Below, in pieces: positions 28,015-37,161 of a stretch of DNA of 64,000 bases. The stretch's first letter is position 1; each line of letters opens with the position of its first letter. A program made the translations under genes and the position numbers. Below the pieces are notes generated by a model. The model searched no databases, had not been told where the DNA came from, and saw only the letters and a list, made by a program, of their open reading frames with translations. The stretch is from contig NZ_JAJNDA010000014.1 in assembly GCF_021026295.1 (NCBI RefSeq), positions 1 through 64,000 of the forward strand, in the 5' to 3' direction. The DNA is from Actinomycetospora soli. GTDB taxonomy: Bacteria; Actinomycetota; Actinomycetes; Mycobacteriales; Pseudonocardiaceae.

Positions 28015-29232
28015 ATGGCCGAGGACGAGGCGCGGCCGACCGTCGACGTGAAGCGCAGCCTCGCCGTCGCGGGCGCCATGTTCCTCATGGCGATGTCGGC
28101 GGCCGGACCCGGCTTCATCTCGCAGACCGGCACGTTCACGGCGCAGTACGGGGCGTCGTTCGCCGCCGCGATCGTCGCGAGCGTGCTGGTCGACATCGCC
28201 ATCCAGCTCAACGTCTGGCGCATCATCGGGCTCTCCGGCATGCGCGCCCAGGACCTGGCCAACCGCGTGCTCCCGTACTCCGGGCACGTGCTCGCGTTCC
28301 TCGTCGTGCTCGGCGGGCTCGTGTTCGGCATCGGGAACATCAGCGCGGCGGGCCTCGGGTTGTACGACGCCACCGGGCTCGACCTCCGGCTCGGCGCGGT
28401 GCTCAGCGCCGTCCTCGCGATCCTGATCTTCCACTACCGCGCGCTCGAGGGGACGGTCGACCGGGCGGTGCTCGTGCTCGGCGTCCTCAAGATCGGCCTG
28501 ATCGCGGTCGTCGCGGTGGTCACCGGGCCGCCCGTCGGCGAGGCGGCCCTGCGCACCGTCGCCCCCGTCGGGCTCGACTTCCTGCCGATCCTCACGCTGA
28601 TCGGCGGCACCGTCGGCGGCTACATCACCTACGCGGGCGCGCACCGCCTCATCGAGTCCGGCACCACCGGGCCGGAGCACCTGGGCACGATCAGCCGTGG
28701 GTCGGTCAACGGCATCCTCGTCACGGGCGTGCTGCGCATCCTGCTCTTCCTCGGGATCCTCGGCGCCGTCGCCGCGGGCGCCCGGCTCTCCGACGCCGAC
28801 CCGGCGGGCTCCGCCTTCGAGTTCGCCCTCGGCCCGGTCGGGCTGCAGCTGTTCGGGGTCGTGCTCTGGACGGCGGGCATGACGTCCACGATCGGCGCCT
28901 CGTTCACCTCGGCGACCTTCCTGCGGACGCTCTCCGGGGTGGTCGACCGCCGGTTCAACCTGACGATCTCGGCCTTCATCACGGTCTGCACCGTCGCGTT
29001 CCTGCTGCTGGGGCAGACCCCCTCGGCGCTGCTCGTGTTCGCCGGCGCCTTCAACGGGCTGATCCTGCCGTTCGGGCTCGCGATCCTGCTCTGGATCGGC
29101 TGGCGGCGCCGTGACCTGCTGGCCGGGCTGCGCCAGCCGGTCTGGCTGCTCCTGATCGGGCTCGCCGCGTTCGTGTTCACCCTTGTCGCGAGCGTGCAGT
29201 CGCTCGCCAAGCTGCCCACCATCTTCGGGTGA
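28015..29232 (+). CDS. NRAMP-family carrier linked to 5-oxoprolinase genes
   Basis: 405 residues, about eleven hydrophobic segments. The N-terminal SAAGPGFISQTGTFTAQYG corresponds to the helix-1 region of NRAMP proteins, where metal transporters carry DPGN; that motif is absent here, so divalent-metal transport is doubtful. In Bacillus an NRAMP-family gene (ycsG) sits with ycsF-kipI-kipA, the pxpA-pxpB-pxpC set. The overlap with pxpB here (TGATG) supports a carrier for 5-oxoproline or a related compound. This substrate is inference. Confidence 0.75.
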   Translation: MAEDEARPTVDVKRSLAVAGAMFLMAMSAAGPGFISQTGTFTAQYGASFAAAIVASVLVDIAIQLNVWRIIGLSGMRAQDLANRVLPYSGHVLAFLVVLGGLVFGIGNISAAGLGLYDATGLDLRLGAVLSAVLAILIFHYRALEGTVDRAVLVLGVLKIGLIAVVAVVTGPPVGEAALRTVAPVGLDFLPILTLIGGTVGGYITYAGAHRLIESGTTGPEHLGTISRGSVNGILVTGVLRILLFLGILGAVAAGARLSDADPAGSAFEFALGPVGLQLFGVVLWTAGMTSTIGASFTSATFLRTLSGVVDRRFNLTISAFITVCTVAFLLLGQTPSALLVFAGAFNGLILPFGLAILLWIGWRRRDLLAGLRQPVWLLLIGLAAFVFTLVASVQSLAKLPTIFG

Positions 29233-29837
29233 TGCACACCCGACCCTGCGGGGACACCGGCCTGCTCGTCGAGCTCGACTCGCTCGACGACGTCCTCGCC
29301 CTGCACGCGGACCTGGCCGCGGACCCGCCGTCGGGAACGGTGGACCTCGTGCCGGCGGCGCGCACGGTGCTGGTCCGCGTCCGCGCCGCGACCGACCTGG
29401 CGGCCGTGGCGGCCGACGTGCTGGCGCGGACGCCGGAGCCGGCGTCGACGCGGGGCGGCGACACGGTCGAGATCGCGGTGACCTACGACGGCGAGGACCT
29501 CGACGAGGTCGCCCGGCACACCGGGCTGGCCCCCGAGGAGGTGGTCGAGGCGCACACCGGGCAGACCTGGACGGTCGCCTTCGCCGGGTTCACCCCCGGG
29601 TTCGGCTACCTCGTCGGGGCCGACGACCGGCTCCACGTGCCGCGCCGGGAGTCCTCGCGCACCCGCGTCCCGGCCGGGGCGGTCGGCCTCGCGGGCGAGT
29701 TCAGCGGCGTCTACCCGCGGGAGTCGCCGGGCGGGTGGCAGCTGATCGGGCGCACCGACCACGTGCTGTGGGACCTCGACCGCGACCCGCCCGCCGTGCT
29801 GCGCCCCGGCACCCGCGTCCGTTTCTCGCGCGCATGA
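29232..29837 (+). CDS. pxpB: 5-oxoprolinase subunit PxpB (KipI-like)
   Basis: 201 residues. With PxpC (and PxpA) converts 5-oxoproline plus ATP to glutamate. The family signature GFTPGFGYLVG and VPRRESSRTRVPAGAVGLAG are present. ATG overlaps the NRAMP stop; a GTG one codon earlier is possible. The pxpC start overlaps its stop (ATGA), so carrier, pxpB and pxpC form one coupled operon. Confidence 0.9.
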   Translation: MHTRPCGDTGLLVELDSLDDVLALHADLAADPPSGTVDLVPAARTVLVRVRAATDLAAVAADVLARTPEPASTRGGDTVEIAVTYDGEDLDEVARHTGLAPEEVVEAHTGQTWTVAFAGFTPGFGYLVGADDRLHVPRRESSRTRVPAGAVGLAGEFSGVYPRESPGGWQLIGRTDHVLWDLDRDPPAVLRPGTRVRFSRA

Positions 29838-30703
29838 TCACCGTCCTCGCCGCGGGCCCGCAGACCACCGTGCAGGACGTCCGCGGGCGGCCCGGCCGCG
29901 CCGACCTCGGCGTCGGGGTCTCCGGCGCCGCCGACCGCCGCGCCCTCGCGCTCGCGAACCGGCTCGTCGGCAACGACGCCTCGGCCGCCGGCCTCGAGAT
30001 CACCCTCGGGGGCTTCGCCGCTGCGTTCCCGACAGAGCGGTCGAGCACGCCGATCGGGGGTGTGGTCGCCCTAACGGGCGCCCCCGCGCCGCTCACGATC
30101 GGCGGCCGCGCGGCGGACCCGTACCGACCCGTCGCCGTGCCGGCGGGCGCGGAGCTGCGGCTCGGGACCCCGCCGACCGGCCTGCGCAGCTACCTGGCCG
30201 TGCGCGGCGGGATCGCCGTGGAGCCGGTGCTGGGGAGCCGGGCGACCGACGTCGTCGCCGGGCTCGGACCCGCCGTCGTGACCGAGGGCGACGAGCTACC
30301 GGTCGGGCCGGCACCCGCGCGCCCCGTGCCGGCGGTCGACCTCGCGCCGCCACCGCGGGCGGACGGGACGCTGCGGGTGGTCCTGGGTCCCCGCGCGGAC
30401 TGGTTCGCCGGCCCGGGCCTGCTGCTGCACCGCCCGTGGACCGTCACCGACGACCTCAACCGCGTCGGGTTCCGGCTCGACGGTCCGGAGCTGGCGCGGG
30501 CCGAGGGGTTCGCGGGCGTCGAGCTGCCGAGCGAGGGGGTGATCCGGGGGAGCGTGCAGGTGCCGCCGTCGGGCCGGCCCACGGTGTTCCTCGCCGACCA
30601 CCCGGTCACCGGCGGGTACCCCGTGATCGCCGTCGTCCTCGACGCCGACACCGACGCGGCGGGGCAGCTGCGACCGGGCGAGCAGGTGCGGTTCCGGCTC
30701 TAG
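29834..30703 (+). CDS. pxpC: 5-oxoprolinase subunit PxpC (KipA-like)
   Basis: 289 residues, biotin-dependent-carboxylase-like fold. Typical N-terminus GPQTTVQDVRGRPGRADLG and GVSGAADRRALALANRLVGN; near the end FLADHPVTGGYPVIAVV. Pairs with PxpB to activate 5-oxoproline by phosphorylation. PxpA (LamB/YcsF), needed for ring opening, is not encoded in this window. The stop (TAG) overlaps the TetR gene's stop on the other strand. Confidence 0.9.
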   Translation: MITVLAAGPQTTVQDVRGRPGRADLGVGVSGAADRRALALANRLVGNDASAAGLEITLGGFAAAFPTERSSTPIGGVVALTGAPAPLTIGGRAADPYRPVAVPAGAELRLGTPPTGLRSYLAVRGGIAVEPVLGSRATDVVAGLGPAVVTEGDELPVGPAPARPVPAVDLAPPPRADGTLRVVLGPRADWFAGPGLLLHRPWTVTDDLNRVGFRLDGPELARAEGFAGVELPSEGVIRGSVQVPPSGRPTVFLADHPVTGGYPVIAVVLDADTDAAGQLRPGEQVRFRL

Positions 30704-31281
30704 CGGTGGGCGAGTGCGCTCGCCGCCGTCGCGAGCTCCGCGACGTGGGCTGCGACCCGCTGCGGCGGGTGCAGCGGGAGCACGACGTGGCTGACCGTGA
30801 GCCGGGTGACGGTCTCCGCGACCGGGGTGAGGACCCGCGGGTCGAGGTCGGGGTGGTGGCCGCCCAGGGTCGCGACGAGCCGGTCGCGGGCCCGGATGAT
30901 CACCGGGGCGCCGTCGCTCGTCAGCAGCGGCAGGAACTCGTCGCTGCTCGTGCCGACGAGCACCGCCGTGAGCAGGGGGTCGGAGGCCGCCGTCTCGAGC
31001 GTGTGGAGCACGGCCGCCTCCCACTGGTCCCGCAGCGTGTCCCGCGCGGCGATCGCGGCGTCGATCCCGGTGAGGAACCGGTCGAGCAGGCGGTGGACCA
31101 GCGCCTCGGCCACGCCGTGCTTGTCGCCGAAGGCGTTGTAGACGGTCTGACGGCTGACCCCGGCCCGCGTGGCCACGGTGCGGACCTGCAGGCCGTCCCA
31201 GCCGTGGGCGATGACCTCCTCGGCGGCGACGTCCAGCACCGCGTCGCGCAGCTGTTGCCGAGCCGTGTCGCGAGGAGCCAC
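30700..31281 (-). CDS. TetR-family transcriptional regulator
   Basis: 193 residues from GTG 31281. N-terminal helix-turn-helix VRTVATRAGVSRQTVYNAFGDKHGVAEAL (conserved core here is VSRQTVYNAFGDK) and a helical ligand domain. Divergent from the P450 gene with 96 bases between, so it most likely represses the P450 and itself. Longer starts upstream would run across the predicted P450 promoter. Confidence 0.88.
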   Translation of the reverse strand: MAPRDTARQQLRDAVLDVAAEEVIAHGWDGLQVRTVATRAGVSRQTVYNAFGDKHGVAEALVHRLLDRFLTGIDAAIAARDTLRDQWEAAVLHTLETAASDPLLTAVLVGTSSDEFLPLLTSDGAPVIIRARDRLVATLGGHHPDLDPRVLTPVAETVTRLTVSHVVLPLHPPQRVAAHVAELATAASALAHR

Positions 31282-31314
31282 GGGACGGAGCCTACCTGGA
31301 CACTCGTCCCTCTT

Positions 31315-31347
31315 GTGTTTGACACTTCGAGCCGATGTGTCCATAGT
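31315..31347 (+). promoter_or_regulatory. P450 promoter with overlapping TetR operator candidate
   Basis: TTGACA (31319-31324), 17 bases, CATAGT (31342-31347). The -35 box lies inside GTGT-TTG-ACAC (31315-31325), a short perfect inverted repeat. Wider TGGACAC (31297-31303) and GTGTCCA (31337-31343) arms flank it. A repressor bound here would block RNA polymerase. Confidence 0.5.
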
Positions 31348-31377
31348 TCGGGTCGTCGCCGCCACAGGAGGTCACCG

Positions 31378-32673
31378 ATGACCCAGCACACGACCAGCAC
31401 CGCCAGCGGGAACCCGGACCGCCCCCACGACGTCGAGGACATCTCCTCGAAGGCGTTCTGGTCCGCCACCGGCGAGGAGCGCGAGCGGACGTTCGCGCGG
31501 CTGCGGGCCCGCGGGACCATCACGTGGCACCCGCCCATGGAGGACTCGCTGCTCGACGACCCGGAGGACTTCGGGTTCTGGGCGGTGACGACCTACGACG
31601 ACCTGGTCGAGGTGACCCGCCGTCCGGACGACTTCCTCTCCGGGCCGGGCATCCTCATGGAGAGCGCGCCGCACGAGTTCGTCGAGGCCGCGCAGTCGAT
31701 CATCGGGATGGACCCGCCCCGGCACACGAAGATGCGCCGGCTGGTCTCGGCAGCCTTCACGCCGAAGCAGATGCGGCGGATCGACGACCGGATCGCGGCG
31801 AACGCCCGCACGGTCGTCGACAACCTCCTCGAGCGGGCCGAGGCCGGCGGCGGCACCGCGGAGTTCGTCGCCGAGTGCGCCGAACTGCTCCCGATGCACA
31901 ACATCAACGACATGATGGGCGTGCCGGACGGGGACCGGCAGGAGGCCAACCGCGAGATGAAGGTGCTCGTCGGGTGGCAGGACCCGGAGCTGGTCGGGAC
32001 CACCCAGGAGGAGCGCCTGGGCCGGATGTTCCAGGCGATCGTCACCACCCACCAGCTCTGCACCCGGCTCGCCAACGAGCGTCGGGAGGAGCCGCAGGAC
32101 GACCTCATCACCGCGCTCGTGGAGGCCGAGGTCGACGGCGAGAAGCTGACCGACGCCGACATCGCGGCCTTCTTCTGCCTCCTCACCATCGCGGGCACCG
32201 ACACCACGCGGCAGTCGACGAGCCACGGGCTGCGGGCCCTCACCGACCACCCGGACCAGCGCGCGTGGCTGCTCGAGGACCTGGAGAACCGGGTCGCGCC
32301 CGCTGTCGAGGAGATCGTGCGCTGGGCGACGCCGATCATGACGTTCCGGCGGACCGCCGCCCGCGACCTCGAGTTCCGGGGACAGCAGGTCACCGCGGGG
32401 GACAAGGTCGTCATGTTCTACAGCTCGGCCAACCGGGACGAGACCCGCATCGAGCGCCCGCACGAGCTCGACCTGTCCCGGCACCCGAACCCGCACGTGA
32501 GCTTCGGCGGCGGCGGCATCCACCACTGCCTCGGCAACCAGCTGGCCCGGTTCCAGCTCCGTGCCCTGTTCACCGAGCTGCTCACCCGGGCCCCGCACAT
32601 CGCCGCGGGCGAGCCGGAGCTCATGCCGGGCAACTTCTTCCACGTGGTCAAGCGGATGCCGGCGCACCTGTAG
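31378..32673 (+). CDS. Cytochrome P450, CYP124/125/142-like
   Basis: 431 residues. I-helix AGTDTTR (272-278), K-helix E312-x-x-R315, haem-binding FGGGGIHHCLG with thiolate Cys384. The N-terminal pattern around FWAVTTYDDLVEVTRRPDDF and the end HVVKRMPAHL resemble the actinobacterial CYP124/125/142 group, which hydroxylates terminal carbons of methyl-branched lipids or sterol side chains; assignment within the group is uncertain. AGGAGG precedes the ATG. No ferredoxin gene is adjacent. Confidence 0.9.
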   Translation: MTQHTTSTASGNPDRPHDVEDISSKAFWSATGEERERTFARLRARGTITWHPPMEDSLLDDPEDFGFWAVTTYDDLVEVTRRPDDFLSGPGILMESAPHEFVEAAQSIIGMDPPRHTKMRRLVSAAFTPKQMRRIDDRIAANARTVVDNLLERAEAGGGTAEFVAECAELLPMHNINDMMGVPDGDRQEANREMKVLVGWQDPELVGTTQEERLGRMFQAIVTTHQLCTRLANERREEPQDDLITALVEAEVDGEKLTDADIAAFFCLLTIAGTDTTRQSTSHGLRALTDHPDQRAWLLEDLENRVAPAVEEIVRWATPIMTFRRTAARDLEFRGQQVTAGDKVVMFYSSANRDETRIERPHELDLSRHPNPHVSFGGGGIHHCLGNQLARFQLRALFTELLTRAPHIAAGEPELMPGNFFHVVKRMPAHL

Positions 32674-32711
32674 GCCGAACCGCTCGTGGGCGCCCGCCCG
32701 AACCGAGTCCC

Positions 32712-32978
32712 GTGACCGACGACGGCGGGCGGCCCCTGGACGGCCGGGAGCAGGTGGAGTTCGAGGCCATCCTCTCCGGCTACCGCCGCACCGCCCGCCG
32801 CCCCGGCGACGCGCCCGCCCCCGCGGCGGTGGCCGCGGTGCTCGCCGGCGCGCTGCTCGTCGCGGTGGCCACGGCGCTCCTCCCGGCCCCGCTCAACCTG
32901 TGGGCACCCGTCGTCGTGCTGGCCCTCGTGGCGGGGCTGGCGCTGCTGCGCGGAGTGTCGGAGGCCTCTCGACGTTAG
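32712..32978 (+). CDS. Small membrane protein, DUF3040-like layout
   Basis: 88 residues from GTG 32712. A short acidic N-terminal part (LDGREQVEFEAILSGYRR) precedes two hydrophobic segments (AAVAAVLAGALLVAVATALL and LWAPVVVLALVAGLALL). The order resembles DUF3040 proteins but the similarity is weak. It follows the P450 by 38 bases on the same strand. Function unknown. Confidence 0.6.
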   Translation: MTDDGGRPLDGREQVEFEAILSGYRRTARRPGDAPAPAAVAAVLAGALLVAVATALLPAPLNLWAPVVVLALVAGLALLRGVSEASRR

Positions 32979-33106
32979 GTCCGGAGTTCCCGGGGTAGCC
33001 CTTCCACCGAGGAACCTCGTCCGTCGTCCGGTGGCCACCGGCGTCGGCTCCCACGCACCCGACGCGGAGACGACCGTCTCCCCGCCATCACAGGAGCGGC
33101 TGACCC

Positions 33107-33769
33107 GTGACCTCTGCGATCTTCTTCGGCTCGATCTCGACGGTGGTCGACACCTCCGAGCTGCAGCGCAAGGCCTTCAACCGGGCCTTCGCGGAGCACG
33201 ATCTCGACTGGGAGTGGAGCCGCGAGGACTACCTCGCGATGCTCGAGAGCAACGGTGGGGCCCAGCGGGTCGCGGACTTCGCGGCCCAGCACGGCCAGTC
33301 GGTCGACGCCGACGCGGTGCACGCGACGAAGTCGCGCATCTTCCAGGAGTCGCTCGCGACCGAGCAGACCGCTCCGCGGCCCGGCGTGCTCGACGTCGTG
33401 CGCGGGGCCAAGGAGTCCGGCCTGAAGCTGGGCCTCGTCACGACGACGAGCCGGGACAACGTGCGCGCGCTGCTCGACGCGCTCGAGCCCGACATCCGGT
33501 CCGCCGACTTCGACGTCATCGAGGACACCTCCCGGGTCCAGAACGTCAAGCCCGACCCCGAGGTGTACCGCACGGCGCTGCGCGAGACCGGCCTCGAGCC
33601 CGGCGACGTCGTCGCCATCGAGGACAACGTGGGCGGCGTCGCCGCCGCCAAGGGCGCCGGCATCACCACGGTCGCCTTCCCGAACGCCAACACCGCGGGC
33701 CACGACTTCTCCGCCGCCGACACGCAGGTGGACGAGCTGAACCTCGCCCAGCTGCGCGCGCTCGCGTAG
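33107..33769 (+). CDS. HAD-superfamily protein lacking the catalytic aspartates
   Basis: 220 residues. The overall fold is a beta-phosphoglucomutase/phosphatase-like HAD: cap domain, motif II LVTTTS, motif III Lys in NVKPDPEVY, motif IV VVAIEDN. Motif I should read F-D-x-D-G but reads FFGSIST (residues 6-12), so the nucleophile Asp is Gly8 and the acid/base Asp is Ile10. It cannot act as a normal phosphatase. It precedes the MAA operon by 85 bases with a hairpin between. GTG start with AGGAG upstream. A binding or regulatory role in the pathway is possible but unproven. Confidence 0.82.
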   Translation: MTSAIFFGSISTVVDTSELQRKAFNRAFAEHDLDWEWSREDYLAMLESNGGAQRVADFAAQHGQSVDADAVHATKSRIFQESLATEQTAPRPGVLDVVRGAKESGLKLGLVTTTSRDNVRALLDALEPDIRSADFDVIEDTSRVQNVKPDPEVYRTALRETGLEPGDVVAIEDNVGGVAAAKGAGITTVAFPNANTAGHDFSAADTQVDELNLAQLRALA

Positions 33770-33792
33770 CGGCCCCCGACCTCTCGTTCGAC

Positions 33793-33816
33793 CGGCCCGG
33801 CGGTCCCGCCGGGCCG
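33793..33816 (+). terminator. 11-bp hairpin between the HAD-like gene and mysA
   Basis: CGGCCCGGCGG, two loop bases and the exact complement (33806-33816). No T-run. It could end or weaken transcription from the HAD-like gene before mysA, or cap the mys transcript. Confidence 0.55.
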
Positions 33817-33854
33817 TGATTCGACCTGCCCGGAAGAACCCAGGAGCCCAAGCC

Positions 33855-35069
33855 ATGGTCGCCCCTCAGCCCACGTTGACCAGTACCGAGACCGCGTTCC
33901 ACGTCGAGGCCTACGAGAAGATCGACTACTCGCTGGTCTACGTCGACGGCGTGTTCGACCCCGCCAACACCCAGCTCGCCGACACCTACCGGCCCTACGG
34001 TCGCGCCCTGATGATCGTGGACCGCACCGTCCACGAGCTCTACGGCGAGCAGATGCGCGCCTACTTCGACCACCACGGCCTCGAGCTCACGACGTTCCCG
34101 ATCCTCATCCGCGAGCCGGACAAGACGCTGGCGACCGTGGAGAAGATCGTCGACGCGTTCGGCGACTTCGGGCTGAACCGCACCGAGCCGGTGCTGGTGG
34201 TCGGCGGCGGCCTCATGACCGACGTGACCGGCACCGCGTGCTCGCTCTTCCGCCGCTCCACGCCCTACATCCGCATCCCCACCACGCTCATCGGGCTGAT
34301 CGACGCCAGCGTGGCGATCAAGGTCGCGGTCAACCACGGCAAGAACAAGAACCGCCTCGGGTCGTTCCACGCCTCGCAGCAGGTCATCCTCGACTTCTCG
34401 TTCCTGAGGACGCTGCCGGTGGACCAGGTCCGCAACGGCATGGCCGAGCTGGTCAAGATCTCGACGGTCGGGAACTCCGGCATCTTCGAGCTGCTCGAGA
34501 AGTACGGCGAGGACCTGCTCCACACCCACTTCGGGCACGTCGACGGCACCCCCGAGCTGCGCGAGATCGCCCACCGGCTCACCTACGACGCGATCCGCAC
34601 GATGCTCGAGCTCGAGGTGCCGAACCTCTGGGAACTCGACCTCGACCGCGTCATCGCCTTCGGGCACACGTGGAGCCCGACCATCGAGCTGACGCCGTTC
34701 CCGCCGTACTTCCACGGGCACGCGATCTCGATCGACATGGCGCTCTCGACGACGCTCGCCGAGCGCCGCGGGTACATCTCGGTCAGCGAGCGCGACCGCA
34801 TCTTCTGGCTGATGAGCCGCATCGGGCTGACCCTGACGAGCCCGTACCTCACGCCGGACCTGCTGGCGAAGGCCACCGACTCGATCACCCAGACCCGCAA
34901 CGGCCAGCTGCGCGCGGCGGTCCCGCGGCCGATCGGGGCCTGCTACTTCATCAACGACCTGACTCCCGAGGAGCTCGCCGAGACGGTCGGGACGCACAAC
35001 GAGGTCGTCCGGTCCTACCCGCGCCAGGGCGAGGGCGAGGACATGTTCGTGGTGCCGGAGGAGGCGTGA
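33855..35069 (+). CDS. mysA: Demethyl-4-deoxygadusol synthase (sedoheptulose 7-phosphate cyclase)
   Basis: 404 residues. Cyclises sedoheptulose 7-phosphate to demethyl-4-deoxygadusol, the MAA core, using NAD+ and a metal ion. Dehydroquinate-synthase fold: [20 protein letters not shown] (NAD region), [29 protein letters not shown] and metal-ligand region AFGHTWSP. The string NGMAELVKI and the [20 protein letters not shown] context match cyanobacterial MysA more closely than 2-epi-5-epi-valiolone synthases. ATG with AGGAG 9 bases upstream; first gene of the coupled operon. Confidence 0.92.
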   Translation: MVAPQPTLTSTETAFHVEAYEKIDYSLVYVDGVFDPANTQLADTYRPYGRALMIVDRTVHELYGEQMRAYFDHHGLELTTFPILIREPDKTLATVEKIVDAFGDFGLNRTEPVLVVGGGLMTDVTGTACSLFRRSTPYIRIPTTLIGLIDASVAIKVAVNHGKNKNRLGSFHASQQVILDFSFLRTLPVDQVRNGMAELVKISTVGNSGIFELLEKYGEDLLHTHFGHVDGTPELREIAHRLTYDAIRTMLELEVPNLWELDLDRVIAFGHTWSPTIELTPFPPYFHGHAISIDMALSTTLAERRGYISVSERDRIFWLMSRIGLTLTSPYLTPDLLAKATDSITQTRNGQLRAAVPRPIGACYFINDLTPEELAETVGTHNEVVRSYPRQGEGEDMFVVPEEA

Positions 35070-35851
35070 CGAAGACGGCGCCCGGCGCCGCCCGCCCGGT
35101 CACGCCCGCGTCGATCCTCGCCGCCCGCCTCGAGACCCTCCTCGAGCGGGCGGCCGGGAGCGGGCTGGAGGACGAGCTGCGCGCGGCGCGCGACCTCGCC
35201 GTCGGGCTGGACCCGTACGTCGAGTCGATGACCTCGCCGGAGTCGCCCGACCTCGCCGCCCTCGCCGAGGCGACGGCGGCGTACGACTGGCGCGACGCCG
35301 CCGGGTCGCTCGAGCAGGAGATGCTCTCCGGGCACGTCGAGGGGCGCTTCCTCGCGCTGCTCGCGCACGTCACGCGGGCCCGGCGGGTGCTCGAGGTCGG
35401 GATGTTCACCGGCTACTCGGCGCTCGCGCTCGCGGAGGCCCTTCCCGACGACGGGTCGGTGGTCGCCCTGGAGATCGATCCCGAGGTGGCCGCGTTCGCC
35501 CGCGAGCAGTTCGCCGGATCGGCGGCCGGGCGTCGCATCGACGTCCGGGTCGGTCCCGCGGGCGAGACGCTGGCCGCGCTCGCCGGCGAGTCGTTCGACC
35601 TCGTGTTCATCGACGCCGACAAGACCGGCTACGCCGACTACCTGGAGACGATCCTGACGACGGGTCTGCTCGCTCCCGGTGGCCTCGTCGCGGTGGACAA
35701 CACCCTGATGCAGGGGCAGCCGTGGGCCGGGCCGGACACGGTGAACGGGCGGGCGATCGCCGAGTTCAACGCGGCGGTGGCGGCCGACCCTCGCGTCGAG
35801 CAGGTGGTCGTGCCGCTGCGCGACGGCATCACCCTCATCAGGGTGCTCTGA
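35066..35851 (+). CDS. mysB: O-methyltransferase of MAA synthesis
   Basis: 261 residues. SAM-dependent methyltransferase (CCoAOMT-like) that turns demethyl-4-deoxygadusol into 4-deoxygadusol. SAM site [20 protein letters not shown], acidic VALEID, metal/catalytic region [14 protein letters not shown] and DNTLMQG. GTG overlaps the mysA stop (GTGA). Contains an exact copy of the 17-bp dispersed motif at 35442-35458. Confidence 0.92.
   Translation: MTKTAPGAARPVTPASILAARLETLLERAAGSGLEDELRAARDLAVGLDPYVESMTSPESPDLAALAEATAAYDWRDAAGSLEQEMLSGHVEGRFLALLAHVTRARRVLEVGMFTGYSALALAEALPDDGSVVALEIDPEVAAFAREQFAGSAAGRRIDVRVGPAGETLAALAGESFDLVFIDADKTGYADYLETILTTGLLAPGGLVAVDNTLMQGQPWAGPDTVNGRAIAEFNAAVAADPRVEQVVVPLRDGITLIRVL
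35442..35458 (+). repeat. 17-bp dispersed motif, copy B (in mysB)
   Basis: TTCCCGACGACGGGTCG, exact. Encodes L-P-D-D-G-S with the rare codon CTT. The identity with copy C extends to 20 bases. Confidence 0.8.
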
Positions 35852-37161
35852 TGAACCGCGTCCTGCGCAACGTCGGCATGCAGGCCCTGCTGGCGGCGGC
35901 GCTCCCCGCGAACCTCGCGGTGACCGGGGGCGCCCTGCTGTGGAGCGCGGTCGTCGGGAAGCCCGAGCGGGAGCGGCCCGACCGGCGCCGGACCGTGATG
36001 CTGAGCGGCGGGAAGATGACGAAGGCGCTCGCGCTCGCGCGGGCGTTCCACGCGGCGGGGCACCGGGTGGTGCTCGTCGAGGCGGCGCGGTACCGCTGGA
36101 CCGGACACCGCTTCTCGACGGCGGTGGACGCGTTCCACGTCGTCCCGCCGCCGGACGACCCCGGCTACGCGCAGGCCCTGGTCGACGTGGTGCGCGCGGA
36201 GGGCGTCGACGTCTACGTCCCGGTGTGCAGCCCCGCGTCGAGCTGGTACGACGCGCTCGCGAAGCCGCTGCTCGAGCAGTACTGCGAGGTCGTGCACGGG
36301 GACGCCGACGACATCGGCACCGTCGACGACAAGGGGGCCTTCGCGGCGGCCGCGTCCGAGGTGGGGCTGCCGGTGCCGGACACGCACCGCGTCACGTCGG
36401 CGGACGAGGTGGCGGCGTTCGACTTCCCGCCCGGGGCGACGTACGTGCTCAAGTCGATCCCCTACGACTCGGTGAACCGGCTCGACCTGACGCCGCTCCC
36501 GCGCAGGTCGGCGGCGGAGACGCGCGCGTTCGCGGCGTCGAAGCCGATGTCGTCCGAGCGGCCGTGGATCCTGCAGGAGTTCGTGCGCGGCACGGAGTAC
36601 TGCACGCACGGGACAGCGCGCGACGGGGTGCTGACGGTGTACTGCTGCTGCGAGTCCTCGGCGTTCCAGCTCAACTACGACCACGTCGACGTCCCCGCGA
36701 TCGAGGACTGGGTGACGCGGTTCGTCGCCGACCGGAAGCTCACGGGGCAGTACTCGTTCGACTTCATCGTCGGCGAGGACGGTGCGGTGCGGGCGATCGA
36801 GTGCAACCCGAGGACGCACTCGGCGATCACGATGTTCTACGACCGGGAGCCGGCGCTGGCGCAGGCGTACCTGTCCGACGACGTCGCCGCGACGCTGCGC
36901 CCGACCCCGGAGAGCCGGCCCACCTACTGGCTCTACCAGGAGCTGTGGCGGCTGCTGTCCGACCCGGCCTCGGTGGGCGAGCGGTTGAGCACGCTGTGGG
37001 AGGGCACCGACGCGATCTTCTCGGTGCACGACCCGCTGCCGTTCCTGCTGGTCCACCACCTGCAGATCCCGTCCCTGCTGCTCGAGAACCTGCTGGCGGG
37101 GCGGGACTGGGTCAAGATCGACGTCAACATCGGCAAGCTGGTGGAGGTGGGCGGCGATTAG
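35851..37161 (+). CDS. mysC: ATP-grasp ligase making mycosporine-glycine
   Basis: 436 residues. Couples glycine to 4-deoxygadusol. ATP-grasp fold with Rossmann-like start TVMLSGGKMTKALALARAF, ATP-binding ATYVLKSIPYD and WILQEFVRGTEY, and metal site AIECNPRTHSAITMFY. The first 35 residues are hydrophobic (MQALLAAALPANLAVTGGALLW), suggesting membrane association. ATG shares bases with the mysB stop (TGATG); the stop overlaps the mysD start. Confidence 0.92.
   Translation: MNRVLRNVGMQALLAAALPANLAVTGGALLWSAVVGKPERERPDRRRTVMLSGGKMTKALALARAFHAAGHRVVLVEAARYRWTGHRFSTAVDAFHVVPPPDDPGYAQALVDVVRAEGVDVYVPVCSPASSWYDALAKPLLEQYCEVVHGDADDIGTVDDKGAFAAAASEVGLPVPDTHRVTSADEVAAFDFPPGATYVLKSIPYDSVNRLDLTPLPRRSAAETRAFAASKPMSSERPWILQEFVRGTEYCTHGTARDGVLTVYCCCESSAFQLNYDHVDVPAIEDWVTRFVADRKLTGQYSFDFIVGEDGAVRAIECNPRTHSAITMFYDREPALAQAYLSDDVAATLRPTPESRPTYWLYQELWRLLSDPASVGERLSTLWEGTDAIFSVHDPLPFLLVHHLQIPSLLLENLLAGRDWVKIDVNIGKLVEVGGD

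Noticed and set aside
29321-29337. Minus-strand copy of the 17-bp motif in pxpB
   Set aside because: Differs at two positions, one in the core, and encodes DPPSG with ordinary codons, so chance is sufficient.
35655-35665. Further copy of the 17-bp motif (GACGACGGGTC)
   Set aside because: Only 11 bases match; such short matches, also near 5627 and 42450, are expected from codon bias.
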